This document shows positions 8,875-17,380 of a DNA stretch of 42,440 nt, piece after piece. Positions within the stretch are counted from its first letter, which is position 1. Each line of letters begins with the position of its first letter. The notes beneath the pieces are model-generated. The model had not been told where the DNA came from and ran no database searches. It saw nothing but the letters and a program-made list of their open reading frames with translations. Source of the stretch: a bacterium (lineage in GTDB: Bacteria; Electryoneota; RPQS01); contig JAHIZR010000245.1 in NCBI GenBank assembly GCA_018814465.1, positions 1 to 42,440 of the forward strand, in the 5' to 3' direction. The position numbers were made by a program, and so were the translations under genes.

Positions 8875-9651
8875 TTATATCAAAATTGAAAGCACGGAGA
8901 AGCTCACAAAACCAAAGGCAATCAACCAAGAAGAAAACGCGGATATGCTTTGCCTATAGGATGATCTGACGATGACCGGATCATAGCCCCGGGCCTGTAA
9001 GGCAATTGCAGTGCGGTCGGCACGACGGATGGATTGCACCATTAATGGAAAAAGCAGTCTGTTAAGCCTTCGCATCGACCCGATGGAATTGGAGGAGAAT
9101 TTCTCACCTCTGGCCTCTAAGGCGAGATTCAATCGATAGTATTGATTCTGAATGAACGGAACCATTCTCAGGGCTAATGTCGCAGTGAGCTCGACCTTTG
9201 ACAAGAAGTGCTTGCCTATCGGTGACTTCGAGAGTATTCGACCGATTGACCTGCCATATCGTTGCAGATCATGGAGTCGGCTTAGGCAACTTACAACACC
9301 TAAGATCAAGGCAAACCGAGCGGAAAAACGAAGCGCAATCAAACCCTGTTCATAGTTAAGGAAATAAATGAACTTTCCTTCATTTAGTCCCAAATAATGG
9401 CTACTTATGAACCAATGGATTGTGAAAGTTGAGACCAATAAAAGCCAGGCTTTGCCGATATCTGATAGAACCTTAGCCAATCGAACCTTCACCAGCATTA
9501 AGCCGAAAAACCCTACCAATGTCAAAGAACACAGACTCTGCCAAGTTTGTGACAATAAGACACAAATGATATAGGACAGCGCACAGATAAGTACCAAACC
9601 CGGCTCTGGGTCAGTATTGCTGTGATGATATGATAAGGAATCCACCTTCAA
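8875..9651 (-). CDS. ecfT: ECF transporter transmembrane component EcfT
   Basis: EcfT is the membrane coupling subunit of energy-coupling-factor importers. It links the ATPases EcfA/EcfA' to an S component that binds a vitamin or metal. The 258-residue protein has N-terminal hydrophobic helices, a long charged region, and the two diagnostic Ala-Arg-Gly motifs: LALEARGE (residues 180-182) and ALQARGYDP (220-222), which contact the ATPases. It ends in a final hydrophobic helix. The start is a TTG at 9651 or a GTG at 9645; there is no nearby ATG. No ecfA or S-component gene lies in the window, so it would work with ATPases encoded elsewhere. A promoter-like sequence lies directly upstream. Confidence 0.9.
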   Translation of the reverse strand: MKVDSLSYHHSNTDPEPGLVLICALSYIICVLLSQTWQSLCSLTLVGFFGLMLVKVRLAKVLSDIGKAWLLLVSTFTIHWFISSHYLGLNEGKFIYFLNYEQGLIALRFSARFALILGVVSCLSRLHDLQRYGRSIGRILSKSPIGKHFLSKVELTATLALRMVPFIQNQYYRLNLALEARGEKFSSNSIGSMRRLNRLLFPLMVQSIRRADRTAIALQARGYDPVIVRSSYRQSISAFSSWLIAFGFVSFSVLSILI

Positions 9652-9657
9652 ACTAAT

Positions 9658-9686
9658 AAGATAAGGCGCATTCAGTCGAAAGTCAA
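9658..9686 (-). promoter_or_regulatory. Candidate sigma-70 promoter for the ecfT-truA-htrA-pur unit
   Basis: On the minus strand TTGACT (9681-9686) and TATCTT (9658-9663) are separated by 17 bases, in the 62-base gap between ndk and ecfT. A start site about 7 bases past the -10 element would fall on the TTG or next to the GTG proposed for ecfT, implying little or no leader. The motif match is direct observation; activity is inferred. Confidence 0.55.
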
Positions 9687-9713
9687 ACCGCGAAACCCAG
9701 CCTCAAGGACGGC

Positions 9714-10112
9714 CTATTCAAAGAAGAACTTAGTTTCGCGGATTCCGTTTTCCGGTGAATCTGAACCGTGGACAGCATTATTCTCGATACTGGAGCCAAA
9801 GAGTGCGCGGATTGTACCGTCAGCCGCCTTCTTAGGGTCGGTTGCGCCGATTACTCCACGCCATTTGTCGATCGCACCATCGTGTTCCAACCACCCCACC
9901 ACGACCGGTCCACTGGTCATATAATTGACCAGATCCCTGAAAAAGGGCTTCTCGGTATGAATATCGTAGAAAGACTCGGCTTGCTGGGTTGTGAGGTTCA
10001 AATAGCGAAGTCCTTTTATCGCGAAACCTTCTCTTTCAATCCGTGCGATAATCTCACCGATATGGCGAGCTTTTACCGCATCGGGCTTAATGATCATTAA
10101 CGTTCTTTCCAT
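9714..10112 (-). CDS. ndk: Nucleoside diphosphate kinase
   Basis: Ndk transfers the gamma phosphate of ATP to nucleoside diphosphates through a phosphohistidine. The 132-residue protein has the opening ERTLMIIKPDAV, ALFGSSIENNAVHGSDS with the phosphorylated His115, and the closing ETKFFF. The length is at the short end of the usual 130-155. It starts at ATG 10112, 27 bases after sucD. The neighbourhood makes sense: succinyl-CoA synthetase forms a nucleoside triphosphate and Ndk equilibrates the pools. It is the last gene of the arcC-sucC-sucD-ndk unit before the ecfT promoter. Confidence 0.97.
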   Translation of the reverse strand: MERTLMIIKPDAVKARHIGEIIARIEREGFAIKGLRYLNLTTQQAESFYDIHTEKPFFRDLVNYMTSGPVVVGWLEHDGAIDKWRGVIGATDPKKAADGTIRALFGSSIENNAVHGSDSPENGIRETKFFFE

Positions 10113-10139
10113 AAATAGGCTGTTATTCCTTGTATATTA

Positions 10140-11012
10140 TTATTTTAAAACTTCCTTCATCATCAAGCCGATGTCAGCAGGTGAATCAGCAACCAGAATA
10201 CCCGCGCCGCGCATCGCCTTGATCTTTTCCGGAGCGGTTCCCTTTCCTCCGGCGATAATCGCTCCGGCATGACCCATTCTGCGCCCCGGAGGAGCAGTCT
10301 GACCAGCGATGAATCCGACAACCGGCTTACCAAATTCGGTCTTGATATAGTCGGCGGCTTCCTCTTCAGCGCTTCCACCTATTTCGCCAATCATGACAAC
10401 CGCTTTTGTATCAGGGTCGTTCTTGTAGAGCTTGAGGATATCCGTGAAACTTGATCCATTGACCGCATCGCCGCCGATGCCGATCGCTGTCGTCTGTCCG
10501 AAGCCATTGTCCACTAATTGCTTGACAGCTTCATAGGTCAAGGTACCGCTTCTACTAATCAAACCACAGTTCCCCGGTTTATGAATAGCGGCCGGCATGA
10601 TGCCCATTTTGCCAACTCCCGGCGTGATAACACCAGGGCAGTTGGGACCGACCATGCGGGATTTTGAGTGGTTCAGAGCATCTTTTACGGTCACCATATC
10701 CCGCACGGGAATTCCTTCGGTAATGGTTACTATCAGTTCGATCCCCGCGTCAATTGCCTCTAGAATCGCATCCGCGGCAAAAGGCGGCGGAACGAAAATA
10801 CACGTTGCGTTGGCGCCGGTCTTATCAACCGCATCGCGGACCGTGTTGAAAACAGGAATCTTGTCGTTCCAGAGCTGACCGCCCTTGCCGGGAGTCACTC
10901 CGCCAACGACATTGGTTCTATAGTCAATCATCTGTTGGGTATGGAACGATCCTTCCGAACCGGTAATACCTTGAATGATGATATTGGAATTTTTAGTGAG
11001 TAATATAGCCAT
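10140..11012 (-). CDS. sucD: Succinyl-CoA synthetase, alpha subunit
   Basis: SucD carries the phosphohistidine and the CoA-binding Rossmann domain of the ADP/GDP-forming succinate-CoA ligase, a citric-acid-cycle enzyme. The conserved protein starts MAILLTKNSNIIIQGITG at ATG 11012. An earlier in-frame start would add 16 residues unlike the family, so I rejected it. Key sites are GITGSEGSFH near the start, VGPNCPGVI, ISRSGTLTYE, GIGGDAVNGSSF, and the active-site His248 in RMGHAGAI. The length of 290 is standard. It follows sucC by 31 bases, forming the usual sucCD pair. Confidence 0.97.
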   Translation of the reverse strand: MAILLTKNSNIIIQGITGSEGSFHTQQMIDYRTNVVGGVTPGKGGQLWNDKIPVFNTVRDAVDKTGANATCIFVPPPFAADAILEAIDAGIELIVTITEGIPVRDMVTVKDALNHSKSRMVGPNCPGVITPGVGKMGIMPAAIHKPGNCGLISRSGTLTYEAVKQLVDNGFGQTTAIGIGGDAVNGSSFTDILKLYKNDPDTKAVVMIGEIGGSAEEEAADYIKTEFGKPVVGFIAGQTAPPGRRMGHAGAIIAGGKGTAPEKIKAMRGAGILVADSPADIGLMMKEVLK

Positions 11013-11043
11013 GAGCTTGTCTTTCAAATGAGGTTTGCATGAA

Positions 11044-12204
11044 CTACTGAATCGCGGCAACTACTTTCTTTGCGGCATCGGAGAAGCCCTGCGCCGAAAT
11101 CAGGCTTAGACCTGATTCATCCAGCAGCTTCGCGGCGATATCCGCATTGTTGCCTTCCAGCCTGACAACGACCGGGACGCTGACTTTGACTTCCTTGGCT
11201 GCCTGAATCACTCCTTCGGCAACACGATCACAGCGCACGATGCCGCCGAAAACATTGACCAGAATCGCCTTGACGTTCTTGTCGGACAGAATAATCCGGA
11301 ATCCGGCGGATACGGTTTCGGCATTCGCCGTGCCGCCGACATCAAGGAAATTGGCCGGTTCACCGCCATGCAGTTTGATGATATCCATCGTGGCCATTGC
11401 CAAGCCGGCGCCATTCACCATACAGCCGATATTGCCGTCCAGTTTGATATAGTTCAGGTCGGATTTCGAAGCTTCAACCTCAGCGGGATCTTCTTCAGAC
11501 AAATCGCGCATCCGGGCGATGTCTTTCTGCCGGAACATGGCATTGTCATCGAAATTGAGCTTGGCATCAAGCGCAATCACCCGACCATCACCCGTTACCA
11601 CCAGCGGATTAATCTCGACCAGACTGGCATCGGTTCTGCGATAGGCGGTATAGAGCGCGGTAAACATCTGAATTCCGCTTTTCAACGCTGCTCCGCTTAA
11701 ACCGAGCGCAAAAGCCAGTCGCCGGGCATGAAACGGTTTGAATCCGGTCGCCGGATCGATAGTAACCTTAATAATCTTTTCGGGAGTTTCCGCGGCGACC
11801 TTCTCGATTTCCATGCCGCCTTCGGTGGAGACCATGAATACGTCCTTGGATTGTGCGCGATCCAGCAGAATGCCGGCGTAAAGCTCGCGCTTTATATCAA
11901 CTCCCTCTTCAATCAACAGCCGCTGCACCTTTTTTCCCGCCGGTCCGGTTTGATGCGTAACAAGCTGCATGCCCAGTATCGCGGATGCTTGCCCCCGCAA
12001 TTCTTGCTCGCTCTTGGCTAATTTAACACCACCGCCCTTGCCTCGCCCGCCCGCGTGAATCTGAGCCTTTACGACGACCGGATAGCCGCCTAAGCTTTTT
12101 CCGAATGCTACCGCCTCGTCTACAGAAAAACAAGCCTGTCCTCTTGGGACAGGGACAGCAAATCTGGCGAGGACTTCCTTTGCTTGATGTTCGTGAATTT
12201 TCAT
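11044..12204 (-). CDS. sucC: Succinyl-CoA synthetase, beta subunit
   Basis: SucC holds the ATP-grasp nucleotide site and the succinate site of succinyl-CoA synthetase. The protein begins MKIHEHQAKEVLARF, the typical SucC start, at ATG 12204, with AGGA seven bases upstream; 12 extra residues from an earlier GTG are not family-like. Recognisable blocks are VVKAQIHAGGRGKGGGVKLA, LVEINPLVVTGDGRV, ALDAKLNFDDNA and the C-terminal LVNVFGGIVRCD and VVRLEGNNA. At 386 residues it matches known enzymes. Nothing read here decides firmly between ADP and GDP. Confidence 0.97.
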   Translation of the reverse strand: MKIHEHQAKEVLARFAVPVPRGQACFSVDEAVAFGKSLGGYPVVVKAQIHAGGRGKGGGVKLAKSEQELRGQASAILGMQLVTHQTGPAGKKVQRLLIEEGVDIKRELYAGILLDRAQSKDVFMVSTEGGMEIEKVAAETPEKIIKVTIDPATGFKPFHARRLAFALGLSGAALKSGIQMFTALYTAYRRTDASLVEINPLVVTGDGRVIALDAKLNFDDNAMFRQKDIARMRDLSEEDPAEVEASKSDLNYIKLDGNIGCMVNGAGLAMATMDIIKLHGGEPANFLDVGGTANAETVSAGFRIILSDKNVKAILVNVFGGIVRCDRVAEGVIQAAKEVKVSVPVVVRLEGNNADIAAKLLDESGLSLISAQGFSDAAKKVVAAIQ

Positions 12205-12249
12205 TTCTCTATCCTGTTCTTTCCTAACGTCAGTCTGCACAACTTATAT

Positions 12250-13212
12250 TCAGATCCCTGATCCGTCAGGAATTATTTCCGTTCCGCTGTTGCCTTCGAG
12301 GCTCTCAATAAACCTGTCCAAAGAACAAATAATCACCCGCTTTCCGCCGCCCTCAATAAAGCTGATCGCCGCCTCAATCTTCGGTCCCATACTGCCGGGC
12401 GGGAAATGCCCCTCCGCATAATAGCGCTTTGTTTCGCTGATTGTAATCCGCTTCAAATCCTGTTGGTTCGGCTTGTTCCAGTTCAAAGAGACATGTTCTG
12501 TATCGGTAAGAATAAACAATTCGCTCGCACCGATGCTGTTGCCCAGAACAGCCGAAGCACGATCCTTGTCAATTACGGCATCGATGCCCTCATACCAGCC
12601 ATCATCCCGACGATAAACCGGTATACCGCCCCCGCCTGCCGCAATCACAACCATCCCGCTCTCGATCAATTGTTTTATGGCTTGTGCATTAATTATTTCA
12701 AGCGGCTGCGGACTCCCGACAACACGCCGCCAGCCATGCTTTCCGTTCTCGCGGACTTGCCATCCTTGGGTCTCGGCTTTGCGACGCGCTTCGGCTTTCG
12801 AATAATATTTCCCGATAAACTTGGTAGGATTCAGAAGCGCTGGATCTTCAGGATCCACTCGTACCTGCGTGACAACCGTAATGACCCCGACATTCACCCC
12901 CTTCTGCGTGCAGACATTCTGCAGACATTGTTCGATCATATAGCCCATCCCGCCCTCGGTATCGGCTACGATTATTCCCAGTGGAAGGTTGGGGGCTTGA
13001 TCTGTGGCCAATTCGACGCGCAGTAAGGCATTGCCGACTTGGGGACCATTGCCATGCGTAATCGCAAGCCGATATCCTCGTCGAATCAGTTCTGAAACGC
13101 CCTGGAGAGCGGTTCGAGTATGGCGAAATTGATTGGGAATAGTGTCGGGTTCACTGGGGCTGGAGATCGCATTTCCTCCCAGCGCGACGACTGCAATCGG
13201 GGTGTTATCCAT
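12250..13212 (-). CDS. arcC: Carbamate kinase
   Basis: Carbamate kinase makes ATP from carbamoyl phosphate and ADP, usually as the last step of arginine or agmatine fermentation. The 320-residue protein carries the family blocks VVALGGNAI at the N-terminus, THGNGPQVGNAL, VADTEGGMGYMI, VIAAGGGGIPV near residue 205, VIDKDRASAVL and the C-terminal GSMGPKIEAA. The acetylglutamate-kinase fold and length (about 310-320) fit ArcC. No arginine deiminase or ornithine transcarbamylase lies beside it; it heads the sucC-sucD-ndk unit instead. A strong promoter precedes it, and no good ribosome-binding site is visible before the ATG. Confidence 0.95.
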   Translation of the reverse strand: MDNTPIAVVALGGNAISSPSEPDTIPNQFRHTRTALQGVSELIRRGYRLAITHGNGPQVGNALLRVELATDQAPNLPLGIIVADTEGGMGYMIEQCLQNVCTQKGVNVGVITVVTQVRVDPEDPALLNPTKFIGKYYSKAEARRKAETQGWQVRENGKHGWRRVVGSPQPLEIINAQAIKQLIESGMVVIAAGGGGIPVYRRDDGWYEGIDAVIDKDRASAVLGNSIGASELFILTDTEHVSLNWNKPNQQDLKRITISETKRYYAEGHFPPGSMGPKIEAAISFIEGGGKRVIICSLDRFIESLEGNSGTEIIPDGSGI

Positions 13213-13269
13213 GAAGGAGCTAAGTCCGAAGAAGTACGATATTTAGTGTCTTAAGCAATTAAAACACAC

Positions 13270-13298
13270 AATATAAGGTAACTGGCCCAAAATGTCAA
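13270..13298 (-). promoter_or_regulatory. Near-consensus sigma-70 promoter for arcC-sucC-sucD-ndk
   Basis: On the minus strand a perfect TTGACA (13293-13298) is followed after exactly 17 bases by TATATT (13270-13275). The -35 box overlaps the stop codon of the ABC-F gene. The predicted leader to the arcC ATG at 13212 is about 50 bases. This is the best promoter match in the window. Confidence 0.78.
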
Positions 13299-15289
13299 GC
13301 AATGGGGTTTTGCCCCTCCAGACGCAGGGTCTTATCGCGTTCTGACTGAAGTTCTTCGAGTTTCTGTGCCGTGTTTTCCCAGCCTTCCAGAAGCCCAGGG
13401 AGTTCAGCCTGAATTCGCTTGTACTCGACTACGGTCTCACGCGATTTCTCGATATCGTTGTAGAAAGTCTCATTTGAAAGCTGAGACTCAATCTCTGCTT
13501 TTCTCGACTCCAGCTTATCGATCGTCGTCTGCAGAGACTCAAGCTTTTCCTGTTCAGTCCGAATCATCTTCGAGAAGCGATTACGGATCTCCGCTTCCAA
13601 CCGCTTTTGTTCCTTGGATTTTCTCGGCCCAACAGTTTTAATCTCGGTCTCCTGTAAAGGAATTCGTTCCGTGATCTCTGTTTGAGGAGTCAGGAGTCCC
13701 TTCTTCTCGATATATCTCGATAGAGTCCCCGGCCAGTCGCGCAGAGCATGATTTTCAAACTCGATTACTCTTTCCACAAGACGATCAAGGAAATAGCGGT
13801 CATGGCTCACGATCAACAGTGTACCGTTATAGTCCCGCAGTGCATCCAACAGTACATCCTGCGAGTTCATATCGAGATGATTCGTCGGCTCATCAAGAAT
13901 CAACAGATTAGACGGATGTAAAAGCATTCGTGCCAGAGCCAGTCGTGATTTCTCTCCTCCGGAGAGCACCGACACTTTCTTGAAAACATCATCGCCGGTG
14001 AACAAGAATGCGCCCAAAAGGCCGCGAAGCTGCGTCTGCGTCAATTCCCGCGAAGCGCTCTCCATTTCCTCCAGAACCGTATTCGCGGGATTCAGATAGA
14101 CATCCGCTTCCTGAGCGAAATAGTCCACCACTACATTATGCCCCAACTTGACATTTCCTTCGGTTGCTTCCTCGATTCCTGCGACCAAACGACAGAAAGT
14201 GGATTTCCCCGCGCCATTCACACCAACGATCGCGATTCGCTCCCCACGCTTTAAAACAAGATTCGCCTCTTTGAAGACTTCCAAATCTCCGTAACGCTTC
14301 GCCACATCCTCCAATTCCAGCACAATCTGTCCGCAAGGCGGCGCGGAGGGAAAACGAATCCGGATTTTCCTGCTCGCCGACTTTATCTCAACCGAGTCCA
14401 GCCGCTCCAGCATTTTAATCCGGCTTTGCGCCTGTTTGGCTTTGCTCTGCTTATACCGAAAACGCTCAACGAACTTTTCAAGGTGCTTTCTCTGCGCCGC
14501 GATCTTTTCCTGCTGCTTTTCGAGATACTCTTCCCTGTTTTCGATTGCTTTCTCATAGTCCTCGTAGTTGCCCGGAAAAATCGTCAGCTCGCCGCGATCC
14601 AACTCCACAATCTGATCGACCGCACGGTTCAAAAAGCTTCTGTCGTGACTAACGATAATCTGCGTACCGCCGAATTTACTGAGGTAATTCTCCAGCCATA
14701 ATAGAGTCTGCAGGTCAAGATGATTTGTCGGTTCGTCGAGCAGTAAAAGATCAGGATCTTTAAGCAGCAGGCGAGCTAAGGCTATTCTCATCTGCCAGCC
14801 GCCAGAGAATTCTTCAACTTGGCGCTGAAAATCGCTACTGCTGAAATTCAATCCGTGCAGAATGGCGGACACGCGCGCTTCCGCGCGATAGCCCTCCAAA
14901 TCCTGCCAACGGTGCTGTAAGACTCCCATTCGTTCAAGCAGTTCCGGATCATCCGGCTTGAGTTCAAGCTCCCGCTGAATAGAGTTGATTTCCAATTCCA
15001 TTGCGGGCAAATCAGGAATTCCGCCCCAAGCTTCTTCAAACAACGAGCGACCCGCATGCGTGACGCTTGTTTGCGGCAGATATCCGATTGTCAGACCGCG
15101 GCTGCGGATGATATCTCCGGAAGACTGCTCGAACTCGCCGATCAGCATCTTCAGCAGAGTCGTTTTACCCGCGCCATTCGGGCCGACAAGTCCGTATTTC
15201 TCGCCGCGAAATATCGACCACGTGACATCCTCGAAGAGCGTTCGTCCCGGGAAGAGAACCGACAGATTTTGCAGTTGAAGCAGTCTCAT
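13295..15289 (-). CDS. ABC-F family ATPase (Uup/YdiF-like translation factor)
   Basis: ABC-F proteins are cytosolic tandem ATPases without membrane domains that act on stalled or drug-bound ribosomes. This 664-residue protein has two complete cassettes. The first has Walker A GPNGAGKT (residues 36-43), signature FSGGWQMRIALARL and DEPTNHLD. The second has Walker A GVNGAGKST, signature LSGGEKSRLALARM and DEPTNHLD. A basic, helical linker (about 250-330, rich in Lys/Arg/Glu) separates them, and a C-terminal coiled coil spans about 560-650. The C-terminal extension resembles the Uup/YdiF group rather than EttA, so antibiotic resistance should not be assumed. The ATG overlaps the preceding gene's stop by 4 bp. 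Confidence 0.93.
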   Translation of the reverse strand: MRLLQLQNLSVLFPGRTLFEDVTWSIFRGEKYGLVGPNGAGKTTLLKMLIGEFEQSSGDIIRSRGLTIGYLPQTSVTHAGRSLFEEAWGGIPDLPAMELEINSIQRELELKPDDPELLERMGVLQHRWQDLEGYRAEARVSAILHGLNFSSSDFQRQVEEFSGGWQMRIALARLLLKDPDLLLLDEPTNHLDLQTLLWLENYLSKFGGTQIIVSHDRSFLNRAVDQIVELDRGELTIFPGNYEDYEKAIENREEYLEKQQEKIAAQRKHLEKFVERFRYKQSKAKQAQSRIKMLERLDSVEIKSASRKIRIRFPSAPPCGQIVLELEDVAKRYGDLEVFKEANLVLKRGERIAIVGVNGAGKSTFCRLVAGIEEATEGNVKLGHNVVVDYFAQEADVYLNPANTVLEEMESASRELTQTQLRGLLGAFLFTGDDVFKKVSVLSGGEKSRLALARMLLHPSNLLILDEPTNHLDMNSQDVLLDALRDYNGTLLIVSHDRYFLDRLVERVIEFENHALRDWPGTLSRYIEKKGLLTPQTEITERIPLQETEIKTVGPRKSKEQKRLEAEIRNRFSKMIRTEQEKLESLQTTIDKLESRKAEIESQLSNETFYNDIEKSRETVVEYKRIQAELPGLLEGWENTAQKLEELQSERDKTLRLEGQNPIA

Positions 15290-17001
15290 GACGGTCTCGC
15301 CAGCGCCACGACACGCCGGTCCGATTGAATGCGATTTCCGCCTTGCCCCAATGCTTCAAGATAAATGATATACATTCCTGTCGGCAATTCACGCCCTGAA
15401 TCACTCTTTCCATCCCAGAGAATTTCGCCTTGAAATCCGGCAGGCATATTATTGCTTAAAAACCGAACCTGCCGTCCTCGTACATCGAAGATCTTGATGT
15501 CGAGCCGCGAATCCGCCTCATCCAAATGATAGCGAATTGAGAGTACATCTTCTCTGCCATCACCATCCGGTGAAAAGGGATTCGGCTCTAATTCAATAAG
15601 CTTATCCCCCGCTGCGGCTGCAATCAAAGCGCGGGAATTCAATCGCCCGGGAGTCGCGCCACTCGCGTCGAGAGAAGATGCCCAATTCAGAGGATCATTC
15701 GAAGACGAGAGAACAGAAACTCGTTCCAGTGACAAACCGGCTGTCCCGCTGCCCCAGTTTGTGCGGTAGTCAACTCTGTCGATTGTCTGCCCCTGCGCAT
15801 CAAACAATACGAGCGAGTCGCCGGCATTGTTCAATGAAGGATAGCTCGAATTCCAGATATGGACCGGAGTTCCCTCCGTAATATTCTCAATAAAGACCGA
15901 ACTGTCGGCGGCAAGCAGCATATAGCTATTCGAATCCATGATAGTTGACTGAATCGGGAAGCGCTTGCTTGAATCAGCCAATCCTGAACCATCAGAGAAA
16001 AACCAGCCATCCAGAACGATTGATGCGGGGCTGCAATTGTAGAGTTCGATCCACTCACTCCGACCGGCGAGCGGCTGAAACATGATCTCGTTGATTACAA
16101 TGCTGCCCGCACCGGCGGAAGCTCCTACCGTCAAAAAGGCCGTATTGTTTTCAGATATATCATCGCTTGTTTTCAAACTTGCCCGATAGTATCCTGCTGA
16201 CTGCTCACCCATATGCAGCGAAGAAGTAAAGACTGCTGAATCTCCATACGAAAGCAGCGGTGACAGCCATGAGGCCAGAGCAGTGCCAAGCGAGTCGTAC
16301 TGGTTCGTCATTTCAAACAGAAATAGTGAATCACTTGCGGGATTCAAACCATGATTCGCGACCGTAATCGAGATCGTGAACTCCTCATTCGGATTCGGGT
16401 GTTGAGGGCTTGCTTCTATTTGCTCGATTGCAAGATCGTAATCCGGCGGAGTAATACTGTTGCGAGCACCCGGAGTGCCATGAATCGACAATGACTGTCC
16501 CCAGTTCTCAGCTGAATCGCCCCCGTTCATGAGATATTTTTCAGTCGAATGCCCCGCTGAAGTCTCAATATCATACGAATGCATTGCGACAACATTGCCG
16601 TTCGACTGCATGATGCTGACGGTCTCGGAGCTGCTGTTTGATAAACCTCTGCTGCCGAAAGTCGAACCGATTATTGTGATGACAAGAGCTGACTCGGGGA
16701 TCAGGGCGTCATAGGTTATGCTTTCATCTTCGAAGTAGTCAGGATCGAGAATCAGTATGTACTGTCGCGGTCCTGCCGTCAGACCCATCTCAAGTCCGGT
16801 CAGAGTGTCCGTACCCTCTCCATCGGATAATGTCCAACCGGTTAGGTTGACGGGAAGAGAGGATTCATTATATAGCTCAATGAATTCATCGCTTCCCTCC
16901 TCTCCCTCGGGATTGAACATGATCTCGCTAAGAACAACCGCTTGGGAGTTCGTGCAAACGGCTAAGGTAAAGATGATGAAATAGAGATTAGTGAAACGCA
17001 T
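15286..17001 (-). CDS. Exported lamin-tail-domain protein with C-terminal FlgD-like domain
   Basis: This is an exported protein of unknown role. A signal peptide (about residues 1-21) is followed by a lamin-tail domain (about 22-185; SEIMFNPEGEEGSDEFIELYN, trimmed here to its motif VLSEIMFNP...FIELYN), a CARDB-like beta domain (190-293), a second lamin-tail domain (302-457; INEIMFQP, WIELYN) and a C-terminal FlgD-like Ig domain (470-571) with EPNPFSPDGDG and DVRGRQV. Such C-termini are frequent in FCB-group surface proteins and may guide export. I chose ATG 17001 over a TTG two codons upstream; both overlap the yraN end, and no ribosome site is obvious. It is coupled by a 4-bp overlap to a cytosolic ABC-F gene, an odd pairing. 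Confidence 0.85.
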   Translation of the reverse strand: MRFTNLYFIIFTLAVCTNSQAVVLSEIMFNPEGEEGSDEFIELYNESSLPVNLTGWTLSDGEGTDTLTGLEMGLTAGPRQYILILDPDYFEDESITYDALIPESALVITIIGSTFGSRGLSNSSSETVSIMQSNGNVVAMHSYDIETSAGHSTEKYLMNGGDSAENWGQSLSIHGTPGARNSITPPDYDLAIEQIEASPQHPNPNEEFTISITVANHGLNPASDSLFLFEMTNQYDSLGTALASWLSPLLSYGDSAVFTSSLHMGEQSAGYYRASLKTSDDISENNTAFLTVGASAGAGSIVINEIMFQPLAGRSEWIELYNCSPASIVLDGWFFSDGSGLADSSKRFPIQSTIMDSNSYMLLAADSSVFIENITEGTPVHIWNSSYPSLNNAGDSLVLFDAQGQTIDRVDYRTNWGSGTAGLSLERVSVLSSSNDPLNWASSLDASGATPGRLNSRALIAAAAGDKLIELEPNPFSPDGDGREDVLSIRYHLDEADSRLDIKIFDVRGRQVRFLSNNMPAGFQGEILWDGKSDSGRELPTGMYIIYLEALGQGGNRIQSDRRVVALARPS

Positions 17002-17380
17002 TTTCAATGTGTTTTAGTTGGATTTTATTCTCCCACCAGACTCCGATAACGTCGAATCGGATCGGATATGTAAGCTTTCCGGCCTTGATATATAGTTGCG
17101 CAAGCCGCTTGAGTTTGTGCTGTTTCTTCGCATTAACTCGCAATTCGGGAGGAACGGAACCGAGCTTTTTACTCGTCTTGACCTCGATAATAACCAGAAC
17201 TCCATCTTTGAGCGCCACGATATCTATTTCCCCGATTTTCGTTCTCCAGTTTCTTGCAAGCACTTTAAATGAATGCTGCCTGACAAATTCACAGGCTGCG
17301 TCCTCTCCCTTTCTACCGATGTCCTCCTCGACTTTTGGCTTTTTTTCACCGAAGAATGATCTAAATATATTCACGCACAC
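16988..17380 (-). CDS. yraN: YraN/UPF0102 family nuclease-fold protein
   Basis: YraN proteins are small endonuclease-like proteins often found beside rnhB, with an unsettled role possibly in DNA processing. The core is clear: IGRKGEDAACEFV, VLARNWRTKIGEIDIVA and VLVIIEVKTSKKLGS, giving the PD-(D/E)xK-type residues D and ExK. A longer frame exists upstream, but I set the start at the GTG at 17380. AAGGAG lies 8 bases before it, and the resulting 130 residues equal the family length. The gene then overlaps rnhB by 20 bases. The rnhB-yraN pairing is a common one and supports the call. Confidence 0.92.
   Translation of the reverse strand: MCVNIFRSFFGEKKPKVEEDIGRKGEDAACEFVRQHSFKVLARNWRTKIGEIDIVALKDGVLVIIEVKTSKKLGSVPPELRVNAKKQHKLKRLAQLYIKAGKLTYPIRFDVIGVWWENKIQLKHIENAFH

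Noticed and set aside
9652..9713. Terminator after ndk
   Set aside because: Only weak GCC/GGC pairings are present and no T tract.
12406..13026. 206-codon plus-strand frame opposite carbamate kinase
   Set aside because: It lies wholly antisense to a clear gene, shows no recognisable domain, and has no start context.
13301..13316. GGGGCAAAACCCC inverted repeat at the end of the ABC-F gene as a terminator
   Set aside because: The stem is only 4 bp, lies inside codons, and no T tract follows.
13295..15289. ABC-F as an antibiotic-resistance determinant
   Set aside because: The C-terminal coiled coil and housekeeping setting fit the Uup/YdiF type; nothing points to drug resistance.
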